Positions 30,521 through 43,861 are shown, numbered from the stretch's first letter. The stretch is 64,000 nucleotides of DNA from Hofstenia miamia (GCA_900660155.1 CABFPE010000632.1:15741-79740), one strand, 5' to 3'. Translations and numbers: made by a program. Notes: generated by a model not told the origin, from the letters alone.

Positions 30521-33500
30521 GGCAGTGTTTCTATGCTGTTAACAAGATAGCATTTATTATCATAGCATGATAATGCTATACAATTTGACGTCTCTACACT
30601 AATTGAATGCATGTGTGAACATATTCCAGTCATTGGTCTTCAAATAATGCCTTCTTGTAATACAATAGACTTGAAAAGCTCAAAATTCATCGTCTGCTTC
30701 ACAGAGCAAGTCACACCTTTCACACTAGCCATTTCCAACACCTCGTGACTGTCATTTGTATATTTGATAGAATACAATTTTGGTTTTAGTGTCTCAAGTT
30801 GTGATAAAACCCCTCCCCCTAACTCATCCTTTATCTTCAAATATACTTTTTTATTTATATCACTATATAACAGTGAATTCTTTGGATAGTTGGAGAAGTC
30901 AAAATAATGTGAGATGGAGGCTAATTCGGTGTACACATTCTCTGATTTAATCCTATACATGCGAGAGTCTGTATCAGAATACAATAACATAATTCGATTC
31001 TTAAATGCAGGTTTCATGATCTCATAGTGAAATTTAAACATAATTAACTTGGACAAGTCAAGTATTGCCATTCCAATATAATTTACTTTGTTCCATAAAA
31101 TATCTTTTTGGCTCATCATAACTTGTACCAAATCCTTGCTAATGATGTTGTACGATTTAAACTCCAGTTTCTTTATTAATTTCTCCGCAGATTCCAAATC
31201 ATGTGCAAACTTTATATTTATTCTCTTTTTCAAATTCTCCATAAATTTACCAAATACTGCATTCAACATTAACTTGTAAAAAGCCTTTTCAAAATCGTTT
31301 TGCGCAGCTTTTCTTTTCTCAGTGTTAAGGTCAATATATGGTTTCAAAAATGGTGCCTGTTTAAATTCAAGGGCTCTGTGTAATTTTGTAATTATTAATC
31401 CACATTCAATATAAAATTTTAATACCTTGTAGTGAACAATGTAATTCTCCTTCTTATAAAATGGTTTTTTATCTTGAGTTAATATGGTGATAAATGCTTA
31501 TCTTCTATTGTCATCTTGTGGAGAGCTAGAGGAAAGTCAAAATGATTGTCATGTAAATGCTGCCGGTATTCCAGATCAACTACCACCAAATATCCCGTCT
31601 TTGAATCTTGTTGCGTGGACAATATTTTTTCGTGGTTTGCTGAAGACCATGATAGACCACCTATAGGAAGGTTTAAGCACATGGTTCCGGCATATAGGCT
31701 ATTGGCGTCGCCATAGAACCCATAGGTGGTCTCCTTCTCAGGATCATAGCCTTCTACCATTGGATTGTTGGCTTTAAAATAATGATCAGAAAACATGCTG
31801 CACATGCCTCCACAAATACCATCAATTATAAAATTTAATTCTTCTTCATCATGTATAGGATCAAGAGAGATTTCTGTATACTTTACCATTGCGTGCCAGC
31901 TAAAGTTTGATAGCATAAAAAAGTGGGCGGGGTCTAGATTATATGTCTCCATGCTCTGAATTCTAAATTCGCATATCACATCAAGGAGTAATAATGTATC
32001 TGAAATTAAATAGGTGTTGTTGTAATTTTTAAAATTTGTACACTCACATAGCACCCATGTATTGCTGCGTTCAAAATCCAGCTCCTCCTGAGTTATTGGA
32101 AATTTTCCAGTTAACCATCTCTCCAATCTTCTAAATCTGGGAGGCCCAACTTGTTAAATTTTTCAAAGCTGTCAAACCAGGTAAAAGGGAATACACCTTT
32201 ACCATGGGAAAACACCTCTGCCTTTTGTTCACCTAATCCATCATTTAAAAATTTGTATTTTTCCACTCCAATATTTTTTGTAAGGGTTGACAAACTTGTG
32301 GCTATGAATTGATAGCTATCTAAAAACTGGAGTTCCTCATATATTGGTTTGTAAATTCCGTGTTTATCATTATAACTGTCTACAGGCACCATCAATCTGA
32401 GTGATAAGAATACTTCGCTCAAACATGGGACACATGAAACTTTCTCCCCATCTTTCATTTGTAAAGTTTTTAATAAAATATGCATATATTACTTGCTCCC
32501 ATTATGCATAAAAACTGGTGTAAATTGTGGACTTTGATTCAAAATATTGCAATTATTGTGTGCAACACCTCTTATTTCTCCAGAAAAATGGCAATGATCA
32601 ATTACTTTAACATCCTCATGTGTAAATGGTTTTTTTACAGAATATACATTTTGTTGCTGATGACAGCATAACTCTCCTCTGCTCCTCTGATATTATTAGC
32701 TCATGATGGCGTTGCTTCATCTCATATGACTGTTTTGCCAATTTCTGTAAATGATTCCATCCATGCTCCATACATTGCTCGCCAGTATAAATCTCACATA
32801 TTAATAGTTTGTCCATGCTACTCGTCACCACACAGACACCCAATGGAATTTGTTCAACATTTCGCGTTGTATAGCTTGTAGATGGATTTGGCTGCATGCT
32901 ATGAACTTTTCTGGAAATTGCCTCTATATCCAGAGTGCCAACTATGGGAACGTAATTTTGAGCACTATAAGCTTTAAATTTAATTTTGTCTGATTGATCT
33001 AGAAATGTTATTCTTGGTTCTGGTACTCCACCGCATTTATTGTCATGTTTCTGCAAATTTTCTTTTGTTGAAAACCCTGATAAACATTTTGGGCAAAAAA
33101 AATCATGATTTCTATTCTTAAAAAACCGGAGACACGCATTTAAATTGGTGATGGCAAGGTAGTGACTCTTTTCTCCTTCCTCCATTAACAACAAATTAAC
33201 CATCTTCTGATGATGGCATGGAGACATATATGCTGGCACAAGACATCATTCATTTAGTGAGTATGCATTAACATTTAACGAATTCCACATCTCAAAAATA
33301 CATACATTGTTGATTGATAGTGGGAATGTTAACCCGGAATATTTTAACTCAGGAAGAAATTTGTTCAACCATGTTATTTCACATCTCTGTTTAATTTCTG
33401 GGTGTAGACAGGCTAAGACGGAGTAGACAAAACATAGGTTTGACTGTCTGGTTTTTGGGTTTACAAGGAAGTGGTTTTTTCTAAGATAGTTGGGCAGTGC

Positions 33501-34160
33501 AATATAGGATCCTCCATGACTTGGTCGATATTTGGACACACATAGACCAGCCCTGTTGATATTTTTTAAAATAAACCCACTCCCATTTGTTGCATACATA
33601 CTAATATAACTTGCAATCTGGTCATCTAAGTTATAGAAATTACTTTCACTTAGACCTGCTCTGAAAACTGATATAGGACGAGATGTTGGATTGAGTACCA
33701 CCGACTTTACTTCATTATTTTCCAATGGCTTTACCATTTCAATCTCACACGTTAAATAAATTTTTGCAGAATAATGCGTGGAAACCTCGTTTGAAATTAC
33801 CTCACATATTTGCTTGTAATGGGTTGAGAATGCCTCATAAACATCAATCGAATTTAGTTGGTTGGATAAATAATTTGAAAAAGCACCATGACATGCATTC
33901 TCTGATCTCTGTATGATAAATTCATTATCATTGCTCAAAACTGGACTTGTTGAAATCTCATGGGGGTGGCTTTTATCAATAAGCTTATGTAGCTCAGCCT
34001 TGCTTCCAAAATAAGTCTTGCAATAGAGGCAAAAATTAACTACCATGCATCTATGCCTTGATTGTAAATGAGATCTTACTTTTTGTGGGGAGGGGTTATT
34101 ATATTGACACAAACCACAGAAATATTGAGACAGTGTCTTTGGTCTAAATAGACCACGCAT
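30520..34160 (-). pseudogene. P1 protein-primed family B DNA polymerase region (broken)
   Basis: Polinton polymerases copy the element from a terminal protein primer. Landmarks in order on the minus strand: C2H2 fingers (FCGLCQYNNPSPQKVRSHL, FCLYCKTYFG), the NLCFVYSVLACLHPE block, HYLAITNLNACL, a CPKCLSGF finger, GTLDIEAIS (exonuclease DxE motif), GDANSLYAG (polymerase motif A), KAAQNDFEKAFYKLMLNAVFGK (motif B region, shown here only as the K...N..FG pattern), LLYSDTDS (motif C), and the C-terminal LPYGH box. These are typical of Polinton/Maverick pPolB. The region is an inactivated fossil with about four breaks. Confidence 0.92.
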
Positions 34161-35265
34161 TAGTAAAGCGGGAAAATATTGATTGAAAAAAATTTAAAAA
34201 ACATGGAAAGAATAATTTAGATTTTAGCATAAAACATAAATCATTTTCAAAAGATTGAATAATTTTGTTTTGACACACATTTGAATTTTACAAATTATAA
34301 ACCACAACAAGGAAAATTTATATAAACACAGTATACATAATTAGTAATGTATGTAAAACTTGTAATCAGTAATGAATATATAAAGCAATTAATACACATG
34401 CATTATTTAAAAAACTCTTTTAAACAAAATTACATTTAACTAAATAAATAACATCTCAATCACCCTAAAAAAACCCAGGTGTTGGATAAAAAAATATCAG
34501 TGTAATGTAAATAGATATTAAAGCATGTGACAATAAAAAATAAACATTCAATAATGGTAGCCCTCTCTTCCTTAAAACACCAATTACATTTAAATTCTGT
34601 ATTGAGAAAACACTGAATGACTAATGAAGCATACAAGTCACTTTAAAATAATTATGCAATTATAAAATGTGTAGAGGCAGATGATAGCATATTAAATAAT
34701 AAACTGCAAATGAGGAGACACTCGATGTTCTATAATAAATGAGAAGTATAAATTTTCATTTTAATAAGTAAATTGAGTATTCATCCCAAAACGGAAATTA
34801 TTTAAAATAGATAGTGTATTGAAAAATATTTAGTATTCAGTAAAAATCAGATAATGCACACACATGTTTAAATGAAAATACTTTTTTAACAAATAAACAA
34901 TTGTTAACATTCTGTAAGAGTGTGGATTTAGAATGTCAAAAATAATAAAACACACACCTGTGTAATTTCAAAGATTTGTTCTAGTATCAACAATAAAATT
35001 TTGAAAAAATACATCTGCAAAGTTTCAAAATCTCATTAATTAAAAATCAATAATTGTTTTTAATGAAATTGCAAATGTGTTTTATTTTTAAAAAATAAAT
35101 AATGGCTAGGAAATAGCCCTGTGACAATTAAAATAAATGCTTTTGATTTAAAAAAACATTGACAAGAGTATTGGATTATTTAAATTGTAAAAACTCTATT
35201 GCGTTTTTAATATTGGAAAAGATGGTAAACACAATTTTTAAAAATAATAAAAACATGCTATGTAC

Positions 35266-35760
35266 TCATGCATTTGAAACACTGTTTTCAGGCATTGGGG
35301 TTTTTTTAGTTGACGTTTTGATGAGATCACCAGATCCAGTATGGTTCTTGTAACTAGACATCATTTCCTCGACCTGGTTTTTGACATTTTGCGACCAGTG
35401 CTCAAAATTGTCTTCTTCTTCCTGGACATTATTGAAGCTAAAAACATTTGTATTACACATTTAATAATAGTTTAGTTTTTAATAAAATGAAAAACGTGCA
35501 TTACATATTTTATATTATAATGAGTTGCAAAGTAAAAACTGATTAGTAATTTGTTACATTGTATAATAAAAACTTATTAGATAATATATTTTACAAAAGA
35601 ATGTCTTACATGGTTTCATCAAAGCTAATTTCTGACAGGTCTTTGTATAAATTTTCACTAATGATGGCTTTAAATTGCTGGTTCTAACTGACTAAGAATT
35701 CACATGTGTTGATAGAACTCATTTTCTTTATAAAGCAGAATGTTGAAAACAAACTATAAT
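35266..35760 (-). pseudogene. P1 small acidic protein, conserved with P3
   Basis: Encodes FNNVQEEEDNFEHWSQNVK and TPMPENSVSN; the corresponding P3 region (54384-54960) reads FNNIPEEQEQENFDVWSQNF and MPENASN. Conservation across two old copies suggests a real element gene upstream of the polymerase. It contains what looks like a short intron, as is common in animal Polintons. No known family. Confidence 0.55.
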
Positions 35761-36239
35761 CAAAGAGATTAAACAATAAGAATGAATTCAATTTGCTCTG
35801 GGTTTATCATGATTGGGTGAAATCCAAACTGTGATAGCCAATTACAACACCCATTAGAATTAATGCATTTTTAATAGATTTATGAGGGTTCCTTTTAACA
35901 AATTGATAGAATACCAAGAAACCTTTTATTTTCGCGAGGAGGAGGAGCTTAACTCTAAAAGGCTTTTAAAATGTCAAATTTTGAGATGATTGACAATACC
36001 AGGATGTATTTTGCAAAAAGACTTTGCGCTATTTTTTTAAAATGTAAAACTTAACATGCTCGAAAATTTAAATGTCATTGTTTGAGTTTTGCAAACAATT
36101 TTCAAATTTTTTTGAACATACAACCCATTGTATTTGCTAATATTATTACCATATATAGATATTATAAATTAACCTATAGCAAGTCTCATGGGTCTATATA
36201 AATCTAAATATAATTTAAACAAATATTCACAATTTTGTT

Positions 36240-36680
36240 TTGAAGATGATATTGACCATGTTTGATAGTGTTTTACAGAATTTTTCAGCAATCAAACACA
36301 AGATGTGTGTTTTGCAAAATATTGATAAGCTTGTGAATTATGAAGATATTCCACTTCCAAACAATAAAACTTTACATGTTCTGTCTCACCCTTCAGAGGG
36401 GCAGTGTATGTGCGATACATATTTGGGCCTTGATGATTATGATTGTACAAATGATATTTCAAACTTCAAGATGAGTTGAGAGAATCTTCCTCATACATTT
36501 ACTGCGGCACAAGTATTACAAGCAAATGTGAATAACATATACAAAGATGGGTTTGCGATAGACTTTGTAATAGAGAAAATTTTTAGATTGATAGATGGTG
36601 AAGAGGGCAACTGCGTAAAAATCCTTTTAAACCATGGACATTTGTTAGAGTACTCTATATTAACTTGTAAATAAATGTAT
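36240..36680 (+). pseudogene. P1 unknown small protein
   Basis: An open stretch (MFDSVLQNFSAIKHKMCV, LSHPSEGQCMCDTYLGLDDY, FVIEKIFRLIDGEEGN) on the strand opposite the polymerase. No recognised domain. Treated as a fossil gene. Confidence 0.4.
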
Positions 36681-37189
36681 ATAGTTATTTTATATTTTTA
36701 TACACAACATATACTAGCATTTACGTGATATAATTAAATAAACTTGAACATTGTTGACATATATAAACACATATCTTAGTTACTTTTTGTCTAAAATTAA
36801 CACAGTTACCAGTTAAATTAGTTGATTAATTCAAGCAAAAACATTAACAAATACGTATAACTATCCAGACTTAAATACTTTTTTGTCTAAAAATTAGCTT
36901 GGATTATCAGCTAAAATTTTTGTTAATTTGAGTTAAAACACTGGCAAATTCATATAGTCGTATACATTTGATATATATATTTTTTGTTTTTAAAAAATTT
37001 TTAGCTGGTCAAGTATTGTATTTTGTTAGCATCATCTAGTGGTGAATAAACTCATTCCTAGCTGAAAAATTATTGGATTCCAGGGTTGAGATCTTCTAAC
37101 TTTTATTGGTTATTGATTTTTATTGGGTGGTCAAAATTTCAGAGTATAAATCCCTAATATCTTTTTGAAAAATTATTATTTGATTAAAA

Positions 37190-37520
37190 ATCACTGATAA
37201 AAAGATTGTTGACGAAGCAGTATACAACAGAGGGCGGCTGATGGAGATTCTCCGAATTGTGGCAGACAACCTGTGTGGTAAAAGAATTTCCATGATTGAT
37301 CTCCAAATCAGTGAGTGGAGAGAAGTAAAAGATGCTTGATCACTTGACACCAAATATGGGCGTATGATCAAACTAAAACTTGATCATAATGAGTATTGCT
37401 ACCTCCCTCGCCAATACGTGGTCCAAATCAGCAATGATGACGTGGGTTTGTTGGTGGGTGCCCAAGTTACAAGGGTATCATCAACCCCCTTAAATTATGT
37501 AAAACTTTCATTTTGTTGAT
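37190..37520 (+). pseudogene. P1 TKYG-type small protein, copy 2
   Basis: Contains ISEWREVKDA, TKYGRMIKLKLDHNEYCYLP and RQYVVQIS, the same core as the protein at 39530-40081: W..I.D....L.TKYG..VKI.L....YYLP..Y. The alternating beta-like pattern is compatible with a small OB-type fold, which is inference. Confidence 0.55.
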
Positions 37521-38800
37521 GTTTTATATTAAGATGTAAATATTTTAGTTTTCAAAGTGTGTGTGTGTATTTTACATCAAGATGTAAATATTTTAGTTTT
37601 CCAAGTGTGTTTTATTCTTTTTAGACATATAGAATGCTAAATGATGTTATAAACCCCACCCATTATTTTAACCCAGTGGTACATGTAATTTAAGCTAGAA
37701 TATTATTCATATACATTATTTCACTAAATTATGTAAATTGTTTATCTTTAGTGGGAAATCTCTTTTTAATAAAAAAATTCCAGTGTAAAATAGTAAAACA
37801 CTTGGTTTTCACAAATACATGTTATCATTATCAAACTAGGAAAAATCAGAGAATTAGAATTTATTGCAAATTAGCAATGATAAATGTTACATGTAATTTC
37901 AGCTAAATTTAAATTAATTAAATTAAATATTTATTAACACTTATTTTTTTAAAAAAAAATTACAAAATAAAATACACTTTCACTTTTATCATTAGTTAAA
38001 ATATCAACAATATCTAATGTGTTTATTATAAATGGGATTATTTATTGCTTTTGCTTAAAATATAAAATGTGGTTAAATTACAATAAAATATACCTTTCAC
38101 ACATATTACAATTTTCAAAATAGCGTTATAAAGATGGTAAATTATAAAAAATTATAAAAATATATCTTCTGTGTTTACTTGAAAACGGATTAGCAGTATC
38201 AAACACTATAATTGATACATGTTTTAATTAATTATTACTAAGCAAAATGGAGAAAAATAATTTATATAAGAAAATATTATTACGTGTGAATAACCACAAG
38301 TTTGATGCAATGTACAAAGTGTATTGAGTTTTAGAATATAAGAACAAATACATGTAATACCGATTTCTATTTTTATCTGTTAACAAACACTACTCATTGG
38401 TGAAACAAAAACAAAACAAATTAATAAGAAAATTCCTTACCTTCAAAAACAAATGGGGGTTAGAATTCAGTTTCACCAAGTTTTTTTTCAAAATGTAAAA
38501 TGAGCATTTGAATTATAAAAATTTTTTAAAAAGTAAAAACTTAATTTCCATTAAATTTGATTTAAACAAAAAATTTAGTAAATAAATATTTTATAACAAT
38601 TTGACATTATTAGACTAAGCATGAATGAGCAAGTTCAACTCTTATTCATAAACCAAATAGCCCTGATGAGAATAGACTTTTTTTGCACAAAGAATATTAC
38701 TATTTCTCAACAACTGGGGATGCGTATATCAAATATTTAATTATAAAATGAAATTATATTCATTCGCTCATAAGCTTTCTAACCGTGTGGATTACCTTTT

Positions 38801-39240
38801 TTGTTCAGAGTCATGAAGAGTTATAGCGTGTTATTCAAAGTACATGGGAGTGTATTCAATAGTATTTATTATATCAGGGAGGTGTTGATTTTAATCAAGG
38901 AAAAACTTTATATTCTTACAGTACACCATTCAAAAGAAGTGTTTGACCATCTCCTATGCCATATACAAAAAGCTTTTAACTGGTACGAGCATAACTTTCA
39001 TTATATTGCATTTACAGAGGGGAACCTCACAAGTGAACAAATGATTCAATTTATCAGTTCACTAAATCTATCAACTTGAAAGAACACGGTGTTTTGGGGA
39101 TGTGATGCTATGAACTGTGAATTTCTTAGCTGTATAATCTCCCAGCCAGTAGCGAATTTATTAAATTTTGGATATCGATACCCACAGAACACATTGGATT
39201 CCATCACATGTATAAAAGACTATTACAGATTTGTACACTA
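38801..39240 (+). pseudogene. P1 unknown small protein, conserved with P3
   Basis: Includes HSKEVFDHLLCHIQKAFNWY, YIAFTEGNLTSEQMIQFISS and NTVFWGCDAMNCEFL. The P3 region at about 51960-52400 (minus) has the same blocks (MITFINSLNLS, TVFWACDRMNCEFLIRLISQP). Function unknown; convergent with the adjacent TKYG-type gene in both elements. Confidence 0.55.
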
Positions 39241-39529
39241 AATGAAGACTCTGGGTATATTTGTTGATATTACTAGTAAATGTAAATTTAAGAAATTTGT
39301 TGTAAAGCCTTTACCACATAGTGAAATACAGAGCAAATGAATTATTTTTACTATTTTTCTTAAACTCTGATTTATTTATTTATTTATTACCATGTTTTAC
39401 ATATAAATGAAATTTTTTCGAGTTAGAAGACTTGATGTAAAGTCTTTTGTAATTGATAATTTTTTATTAGTATGATATTTTATTATAAAATAGTGTTACA
39501 TGAGGAAAAAGTGACGATGAAAACAAAAG

Positions 39530-40081
39530 CTATATTTTTATTTTGCTAAACTCCAATACAATCCAATTTACATTATTACCACCAGTTGAGGTTTCCATAT
39601 CATTGTTGTGGAAAAGTTTTTTATTTACCAAAGGCTTGCAATTTTCACTGAGTGTGGTAACATAGCATTTAGGAAGAAAGTAATAAAACCCATTGCTGAT
39701 TTTAATCTTTACTGTGATACCATATCTCATGTTCAAATGCACTGCATCTTTGATTGTAAACCATTGTTTTTTTGGAAGTTTGCTAGCAGGGTATGTGTTT
39801 GAAAAAGTGTGTGATGATATTAATGGCTGGGAGTTTACATTGTTTAAGCATTGTAAAACATTGTTGTCTCCATCCATGTTGGAGGTGGGGAAGACAATTG
39901 CATTGTTATTGACGTCTTCATTTGTGTTGAGCTTTGTGTTTTCTTTTACAGGCGCAGGTGGAGGTTGAATCATCTCTTGTGTTAGCAGGTTATAACCATA
40001 TGATGGCGGCAGGGTTGTGCATAGATCATCAAACAGGCTACTCAGTGAACAGGATGCTAGTGTTTCAACAGACATTGGCAA
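39530..40081 (-). CDS. P1 TKYG/LPKCY small protein, 183 aa, terminal gene
   Basis: First gene inside the right end. The N-terminal half is low-complexity and proline/asparagine-rich (IQPPPAPVKENTKLNTNED), with a VLQCLNNVNSQ block. The C-terminal half carries QWFTIKDAVHLNMRYGITVK and YYFLPKCYV. Homologues sit at the equivalent end of P3 (51304-51840) and in P2 (49442-49793). Upstream, a conserved CTATATATTCA box lies about 70 bp before the start codon in all three and is the likely core promoter. No named family; ssDNA binding through an OB-like fold is a guess. Confidence 0.6.
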   Translation of the reverse strand: MPMSVETLASCSLSSLFDDLCTTLPPSYGYNLLTQEMIQPPPAPVKENTKLNTNEDVNNNAIVFPTSNMDGDNNVLQCLNNVNSQPLISSHTFSNTYPASKLPKKQWFTIKDAVHLNMRYGITVKIKISNGFYYFLPKCYVTTLSENCKPLVNKKLFHNNDMETSTGGNNVNWIVLEFSKIKI

Positions 40082-40164
40082 AAGTGAGAGATGAAATTGT
40101 GTAGAAGAAGAATAATGATTTTATCTGATGAAATGAGGTGAATATATAGATTGACCAGCCAATG

Positions 40165-40676
40165 GAAATACATTTGAATTTATGAAAAATAATTATTGGT
40201 TGAAAAAACTGTGATACAATGAATTTTGACAAAATGCAAAATGCGGTTTTGAAAGTTTTCCCAAATTATACTGTACATGCAATCAACTGAACTCATGGAA
40301 AAAACAATAATAAGGTATATATTAACAAGATCTAATGTATGCAAGCAAGTGTAATGTATGATAATAAGGTTTATATATTAATGAGATGTAATGCAAACAA
40401 TTGTGATATTAACAAAGTGAAATTAGTCATACCAAAACAGTGTAAAAATGGGCCCTAACATGAATCATCATAAAATCAGTTAAAAGTATCATGAATCACT
40501 AATTGAAATCCATTAGTAGACATACCTAAAAATATCAAGTATGTGACGCCACTGAAATCCCATTAGTGGAGCTGTCAATCAACTGGTGGCTCACTAAAAT
40601 CCCTCGTCAATATCTATGAATCACTAGAGGTCAAAAGGTCAGTTTGTGGAACCTCCTCTCCTTTGTGTATACTACT
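40165..40676. repeat. Polinton P1 right terminal inverted repeat
   Basis: Inverted copy of 27761-28280, ending GTATACTACT followed by the GTGGAA duplication. Confidence 0.93.
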
Positions 40677-40682
40677 GTGGAA
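40677..40682. repeat. Polinton P1 target duplication, right (GTGGAA)
   Basis: Second copy of the 6-bp duplication. Confidence 0.95.
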
Positions 40683-41026
40683 AGAAGACGTATTGGAGGT
40701 GTGAGGGTTGTCAAGTTCCACTTTGTCTAAAATGAGAAAGCAACTGCTTTGCTAAATTTCATGTTTATCACTAAGTTACCATGTACTATTTTGAGAAAAG
40801 TAATTTGGATAGCTGTTTATTATTTTTGTATGATGTGACAGCATTTAAAAAAATTTCCAAAGAAGGATTATTTTTTAAATATTTGGGTCAGATATACTAC
40901 TTTAGTCCCAGTTGTCCTCTCTAGAGGACAGCCAGAACCCCAATGACAAAAATAATTATTCATAAAGTTGTAAGGATAGCTGAAACAGTTTACAAAACGT
41001 ATTTTTGAGAAAAAAGTCTGACGAGG
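40683..41026 (+). mobile_element. piggyBac-like element 1, right part
   Basis: Resumes the transposase C-terminal finger (KKTYWRCEGCQVPLCLK) right after the Polinton, followed by a 3' noncoding end with GAGGACA motifs and the terminal CTGACGAGG, then TTAA at 41027-41030. Confidence 0.88.
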
Positions 41027-41149
41027 TTAAGTCATGTAAAAACAAAGAATATTGTTAAATTTAACATGTTGGATATTTTTTGATGGCACACTCATCACAA
41101 AGTGGCTTTATACATTAACAATGACAGCGTCTGTTTAAACTATGATTTT

Positions 41150-42170
41150 TTGTTGCAGTGACCAGTTGAGAATGTCACACATTTTTAGTTGCAGGTTCAC
41201 TTTCTTTGACGATAAGAATTGCAGCAAGTTTCATTTGGATGATAGTCTGTGAGTTCTCCACAGACTTTTTTTAATAAATTACCTTCTGGAGATTGAGGAG
41301 TTGCAAAAGTTTAGGTAGATTATCCAGCTGCTTATCAAGGCATGATTGATGACTTTATAGAAAGAATTCATGAACCACTTTATGCTTACTGTTTCATGGA
41401 ATACAGACACATCATTTTTACACAAAGACTTACACCAACTTTATTCATATCTTAGTACAATACTATTTCAGGCTTATGTTTTGAGTTATTGGCTTCTGAA
41501 ATCACTCCTCTTTATAAAGAGAACTTTGTTGAGCAACATTTTATTCTTTTTGCATTGGTCCTCTATGAGTTAAGATCTTTGTTTAATTTCTACAAAAACT
41601 TTAATACTATAGAGTTAATTATTTCCAAAAATTGTTTCCAAGAAAATGACTTCAGGTCAACACACAGTCTCATTCCACAAGCTCAATATTGGAAAATTCC
41701 ATGAACCCAATACTCTGTGAGCAATTACCAAACTGATAAATTTGTACAATTCATCCAGAATTAGTGTCCATTTATTGTCCAGGAGACTGATGAACTTCTG
41801 CTATTGTACATCTCAGTATATGATGAAGCATACACTCATCAATAAATGAAATGCTGGCAATGGACTATCATTCACCAGCCAGGAGAAATAATTAGAATTC
41901 CACTAGTAGTATGAAGCATTTTATGTTGCTGCTTCCTCTGAAATGCCATGTACATGTAGTTCCATCCCTAGCTCAAATAGTATCATTCTTTAATTTGATA
42001 GGAGCTGAAGGATTCACATCTTCATCATCACTTTGTAGTTCGTCATCAGCATTGGATTCACTCTCAGCAGATGATAAGTCACTTTCAAGATTGATAGCTG
42101 GCTGCATCTCAACATCCCCATCTTCAGAATCATAATCTCCAGAATTGTCTGATTTGATGTCCACAATATA
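41150..42170 (-). pseudogene. Second piggyBac-type transposase relic
   Basis: Minus strand: an acidic N-terminus (SDNSGDYDSEDGDVEMQ, SDDEDVNPSAPIKLKNDTI) followed by ARDGTTCTWHF, typical of the piggyBac start, then in other frames LDELYKFISLVIAHRVLG and LWNETVC, resembling the E..KFI...I..G......LW block. Several stops and frame changes. The catalytic aspartates are not identifiable, and no TTAA-bounded ends were found. It is distinct from element 1. Confidence 0.5.
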
Positions 42171-42929
42171 TGTGTGTGCTGGGTGTGTAGGATACTATTG
42201 GCTATTATTGAGTGATAAGATAACTATGTTCATGGTTTTGCAACAGATAAATATTTAAAGTCTAGAAATCACGGCTTTGCAATATATGACAATACAAAGT
42301 TAAAAATAAGAAAATTTTTTACCCATCAATTAACGCGTCTGATAATTCTAGTGATTTGCTGATTTTTTGGTAGCCACTTTGATTTTGTATGATTTGGCAT
42401 TATGAAAATTTTTGTTCAAAGTTTTAACCCCGAGTAAGTTTTCTGCAGGGCTGAGTGATTGATTACTGACAAACCTGATTTAATGCAATGTCTAAACTGT
42501 GTTTTTCCAAGTGAATAACACATAATTGAAAATCTTTAAGCATTTGTGTTGTATATAATCAGACAAGTTTGATGAATAGTAAGTAGGATTTCACTGATTA
42601 TTTTGCAAAAAACATGTAAAGAGTTTATAAACAACCAACATGAAGAAGGTTCTAACACGTATCAATTAATAGGAATATGTATGCCATCACGAATGCTGAA
42701 GTTGTAGAGTAGTGGCATAAATTTTGATTTTTTTCTATGTAGATTAAAGTTTGTACAGTTTGTACTCAGAATTGAACTAATAATTTTTTCTTGAAATTGA
42801 TTCTACTATTTAAAAAGCGGTTCATTTCATTAGCATAGAAGGAGAAGAAGCTATATTTTGTACTAAATTTAACAATAATAATATTGGTCACAGTATAAAA
42901 ATGCGTCTAAAACATACATGCACCCTAAT

Positions 42930-42954
42930 ATATATATATATATATATATATATA
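42930..42954. repeat. (TA)n microsatellite
   Basis: TA run into which the mariner at 42955 inserted (TA target). Confidence 0.9.
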
Positions 42955-42974
42955 CCATGTGTCTGTAAAGTCTG

Positions 42975-43859
42975 GCATAACTTAAATTCGAAATTGATTA
43001 ATAACTAAATGGTACTCAAGAAAATTTTTAACTCAAACATGGCCTATATTGAAACAATATTATCATATAACAAAAGAATGAAATTTCTGAGCATTTATCC
43101 GCGAATATTTTACCACCAACTTTGACTAAATAGCTTAGCCTGACGCGAATATGTGCAATGGCACCTGCAAATTCCTGTGGAGTGATTTCTCTGCATATAT
43201 CAGTGTTTCTCTGTTTCAATTCAGCAATAGACGCAGATGAATTATTATGATAAATTTTGCTCTTCAGCCAGCCCCAAAACCAGTAATCCAGTGGATTAAT
43301 ATCAGGACTTCTGGGTGGCCATGGAGTGTCACATCCCCTGCTAATGACTCGTTGGGAAACTGATCATTTAAAAATGTCCTCACCAATGTCATAAAATGAG
43401 GTGGAGCACTGTCCTACATAAAAATATTTCGCCTGAACGAGCAATGTTGTTTAAGTTGAGGAATGACTTGATCCTTCAGTATGGCCAGATAATTCTCAGC
43501 GTTAACCATGCCATCAAAGAAGATGGTTCGAGTCCATATTGACTGCTGAATCCCATCCAGACAGTAATGTGAGGTGAGTGGAGAGGGCGCGATTGTCCAG
43601 CATGGGAATTACTTTCAGCCCAGATGCGGCAGTTGTGTCTATGGATTGTACCATTCAATGAGAAGTTTGATTCATCACTCCATAGCATGTTAAGTCGATC
43701 ATCATTTTTGTCTAACCACTGAGTAAATTCAAGCTGCTTCTCTTTGTCACCTTCCTCTAATTTTTGATGTAATGCAAGTTTGTAGGGCCACATACATAGA
43801 GAATATCTTGCTATTTTATGCACGATTGTAACATCCTCCACCTGGCCTATTTGCACCAT
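42975..43859 (-). pseudogene. mariner-type transposase, catalytic part
   Basis: Contains WSDESNFSLNG (first D), NCRIWAESNSH, SPHITVWMGFS, then in further frames DSAPPHFMTLVRTFLNDQFP (second D; the preceding Gln codon is a stop) and WPPRSPDINPLDYWFWGWLK (third D). The NPLD ending instead of NPIE places it with DDxD mariner-like elements rather than Tc1. At least three frame changes or stops. Confidence 0.85.
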
Positions 43860-43861
43860 GT

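Larger units (their letters stand above)
27761..40676 (-). mobile_element. Polinton (Maverick) P1, 12.9 kb, whole ends, broken genes
   Basis: A complete-ended Polinton fossil: AGTAGTAT termini, inverted repeats of about 0.5 kb, and a GTGGAA target duplication inside a piggyBac transposase gene. The arms differ at only two positions in the first ~150 bp I compared, so the insertion looks recent, although the polymerase region has roughly four breaks. Parts from the right end inward: a small TKYG/LPKCY protein, an unknown small protein on the other strand, a second TKYG-type protein, another small unknown, a small acidic protein, the protein-primed polymerase, and an array of short repeated units before the left end. 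I see no integrase, ATPase, protease or capsid gene; 12.9 kb is short for the family. Confidence 0.93.

Noticed and set aside
26009-41026. A single 15 kb composite piggyBac carrying the Polinton genes as cargo
   Set aside because: The Polinton has its own termini and 6-bp target duplication, and its insertion splits the transposase, so it is a later passenger rather than cargo.
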